DNA of 64,000 nt from Dasania marina DSM 21967 (lineage in GTDB: Bacteria; Pseudomonadota; Gammaproteobacteria; Pseudomonadales; Dasaniaceae): positions 341,355 to 405,354 of the forward strand of contig NZ_KB891586.1 of NCBI RefSeq assembly GCF_000373485.1, in the 5' to 3' direction. Made by a program: the position numbers and the translations under genes. Below the pieces are notes generated by a model that saw only the letters and a list, made by a program, of their open reading frames with translations, did no database searches and had not been told where the DNA came from. Of this stretch, positions 62,903 to 64,000 are shown one piece after another; within the stretch, counting starts at the first letter, position 1; each line of letters begins with the position of its first letter.

Positions 62903-63928
62903 ATGACGATTAAAATAGGTATCAACGGCTTTGGCCGCATGGGCCGTTTAAGCTTAAGAGCAGGTTGGGATAACCCCGAACTGGAATTTATCCACATCAA
63001 CGAGCCGGCCGGCGACGCCGCCACGCTCGCCCATTTACTCAACTTTGACTCGGTGCATGGCCGCTGGCAGCACGAGGCCAGCAGCCGAGATAACCACATA
63101 CAGATAGGTGAGCACAGCATCAGCATCAGCCGCAATAAAGCCATAGCTGACACCGACTGGTCACAGTGCGATGTAGTCATAGATTGCTCAGGAAAAATGA
63201 AAAAACAAGCGCTATTACAAGCCTATTTAGAGCTAGGGGTAAAACGGGTGGTAGTGAGCGCGCCGGTTAAGGAAGACGGCGTACTCAATATAGTTATGGG
63301 CGTTAACGATCACCTCTACGACCCCGCCCTGCACCCCATAGTCACCGCCGCCTCTTGCACCACCAACTGCCTCGCGCCAGCGGTGAAAGTGTTGATGGAT
63401 AATATAGGCATTAAACACGGCTCTATAACCACCATACACTCACTCACCAATTCCCAAACCATTCTGGATGCACCTCACGACGACCTGCGTCGTGCCCGTG
63501 CCTGCGGCTCTAGCTTAATCCCCACCACCACCGGCTCGGCCACGGCCATTAGCCATATCTTCCCCGAGCTAAAAGGCAAGATAGATGGCCACGCCGTGCG
63601 CGTACCACTCACTAACGCCTCACTCACCGACTGCGTGTTTGAAATGGCCAGAGACGTCACTAGCGAAGAAGTGAATAATTTATTTAAACAAGCCGCGCTA
63701 GGTGAGCTAAAAAACATTTTGGGCTACGAAGAAAGGCCGCTGGTATCTATAGATTACAAAACCGACCCGCGCTCTTGCATAGTCGATGCCGACCATACCT
63801 TGGTGGTTAACGGCAGCCAGTTAAAACTGTTTCTTTGGTATGACAATGAATGGGGCTACGCCAACCGCTGTGCTGAATTAGTCTACAAAATAGGCGCTAT
63901 GGATAAGTCGATAGTCGATAGTCGATAG
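62903..63928 (+). CDS. ArsJ-associated glyceraldehyde-3-phosphate dehydrogenase
   Basis: A 341-residue GAPDH-family enzyme. The NAD motif is [11 protein letters not shown], catalytic cysteine C152 is in SCTTNCLAP, and [11 protein letters not shown] is near the C-terminus. Sequence blocks such as [27 protein letters not shown] match the GAPDH group found with ArsJ. In that pathway arsenate replaces phosphate to give 1-arseno-3-phosphoglycerate, which ArsJ exports. AAGGAG precedes the ATG. The last residues SIVDSR and the TAG stop are encoded by the 7-bp tandem repeat; the normal C-terminus probably ends near GAMDK. arsJ would be expected beyond the window. Confidence 0.9.
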   Translation: MTIKIGINGFGRMGRLSLRAGWDNPELEFIHINEPAGDAATLAHLLNFDSVHGRWQHEASSRDNHIQIGEHSISISRNKAIADTDWSQCDVVIDCSGKMKKQALLQAYLELGVKRVVVSAPVKEDGVLNIVMGVNDHLYDPALHPIVTAASCTTNCLAPAVKVLMDNIGIKHGSITTIHSLTNSQTILDAPHDDLRRARACGSSLIPTTTGSATAISHIFPELKGKIDGHAVRVPLTNASLTDCVFEMARDVTSEEVNNLFKQAALGELKNILGYEERPLVSIDYKTDPRSCIVDADHTLVVNGSQLKLFLWYDNEWGYANRCAELVYKIGAMDKSIVDSR

Positions 63929-64000
63929 TCGATAGTCGATAGTCGATAGTCGATAGTCGATAGTCGATAGTCGATAGTCGATAGTCGATAGTCGATAGTC
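63907..64000. repeat. Perfect heptanucleotide tandem array (GTCGATA)n
   Basis: The unit GTCGATA repeats without error for 94 bases, about 13.4 copies, to the window edge, so the full length is unknown. It begins inside the GAPDH gene and supplies its last codons and stop. Because TAG recurs every seven bases, all three plus-strand frames are closed, while all minus-strand frames remain open and would read repeats of DYRLSTI. Confidence 0.97.

Noticed and set aside
63475..64000. Minus-strand protein made from DYRLSTI repeats
   Set aside because: The frame is open only because the heptamer lacks stops on that strand; no start site or domain supports a gene within the window.

Overview
The window looks like a chromosome segment of a marine or moderately halophilic gammaproteobacterium. 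Three things point that way: a complete ectoine/hydroxyectoine operon with its dedicated aspartokinase and MarR-type regulator, many sodium-coupled transporters, and two-membrane machinery (RND efflux, MCE lipid transport, porin, lipoproteins, FeoAB). By eye the GC content is balanced, and palindromic and heptameric repeats sit between genes, as in relatives of the Cellvibrionales/Spongiibacteraceae. The genus is inference. I saw no rRNA, tRNA, CRISPR array, prophage or intact insertion sequence.

Layout. 0.3-2.6 kb: chaperone genes (cbpM, cbpA, an IbpA-like small heat-shock protein). 2.6-11.7 kb: an SSS symporter, a TPR membrane protein, ask, a DksA-like zinc-finger protein, ectD, ectC, an unnamed small gene, ectB and ectA, all on the minus strand, with ectR divergent. 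11.7-18.8 kb: tripartite RND efflux operon with a divergent LysR gene. 18.9-23.2 kb: an MCE/Mla-type lipid ABC transporter and an orphan GIY-YIG protein. 23.2-25.6 kb: cytochrome c lipoprotein, MgtC-like protein, PuuB-like oxidase. 25.8-32.2 kb: a PstS-OmpA fusion facing a giant HTH/GAF/PAS/GGDEF/EAL protein. 32.4-34.9 kb: DUF523-DUF1722 protein and photolyase. 35.3-41.2 kb: CoA-ester lyase, CoA-transferase, a repeat island, FAH-family hydrolase, LysR regulator and a TIGR01777 epimerase. 41.2-46.9 kb: kinase-aminotransferase fusion, small genes and a GcvT-like protein. 47.3-53.6 kb: an NspS/MbaA-like polyamine-sensing pair, a divergent Nramp-like carrier and a PAS chemoreceptor. 53.9-56.7 kb: two NSS transporters. 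56.9-62.3 kb: glutaredoxin-like, PepSY and FMN-binding proteins, a porin with a Fur-like site, then feoBA with its own Fur-like site. 62.5-64 kb: arsR and an ArsJ-type GAPDH gene that ends inside a 7-bp tandem array running off the window.

The main functional themes are osmoadaptation, c-di-GMP signalling (two GGDEF-EAL proteins with different sensors), iron reduction and ferrous uptake, and the start of an arsenate-resistance operon. The observations most worth following are the extra genes built into the ectoine operon, the HipB-type HTH fused to five GAF modules and a c-di-GMP output, the putative periplasmic flavin/PepSY iron-reduction set beside feoAB, and degenerate heptamer arrays that touch gene 3' ends at several separate loci.
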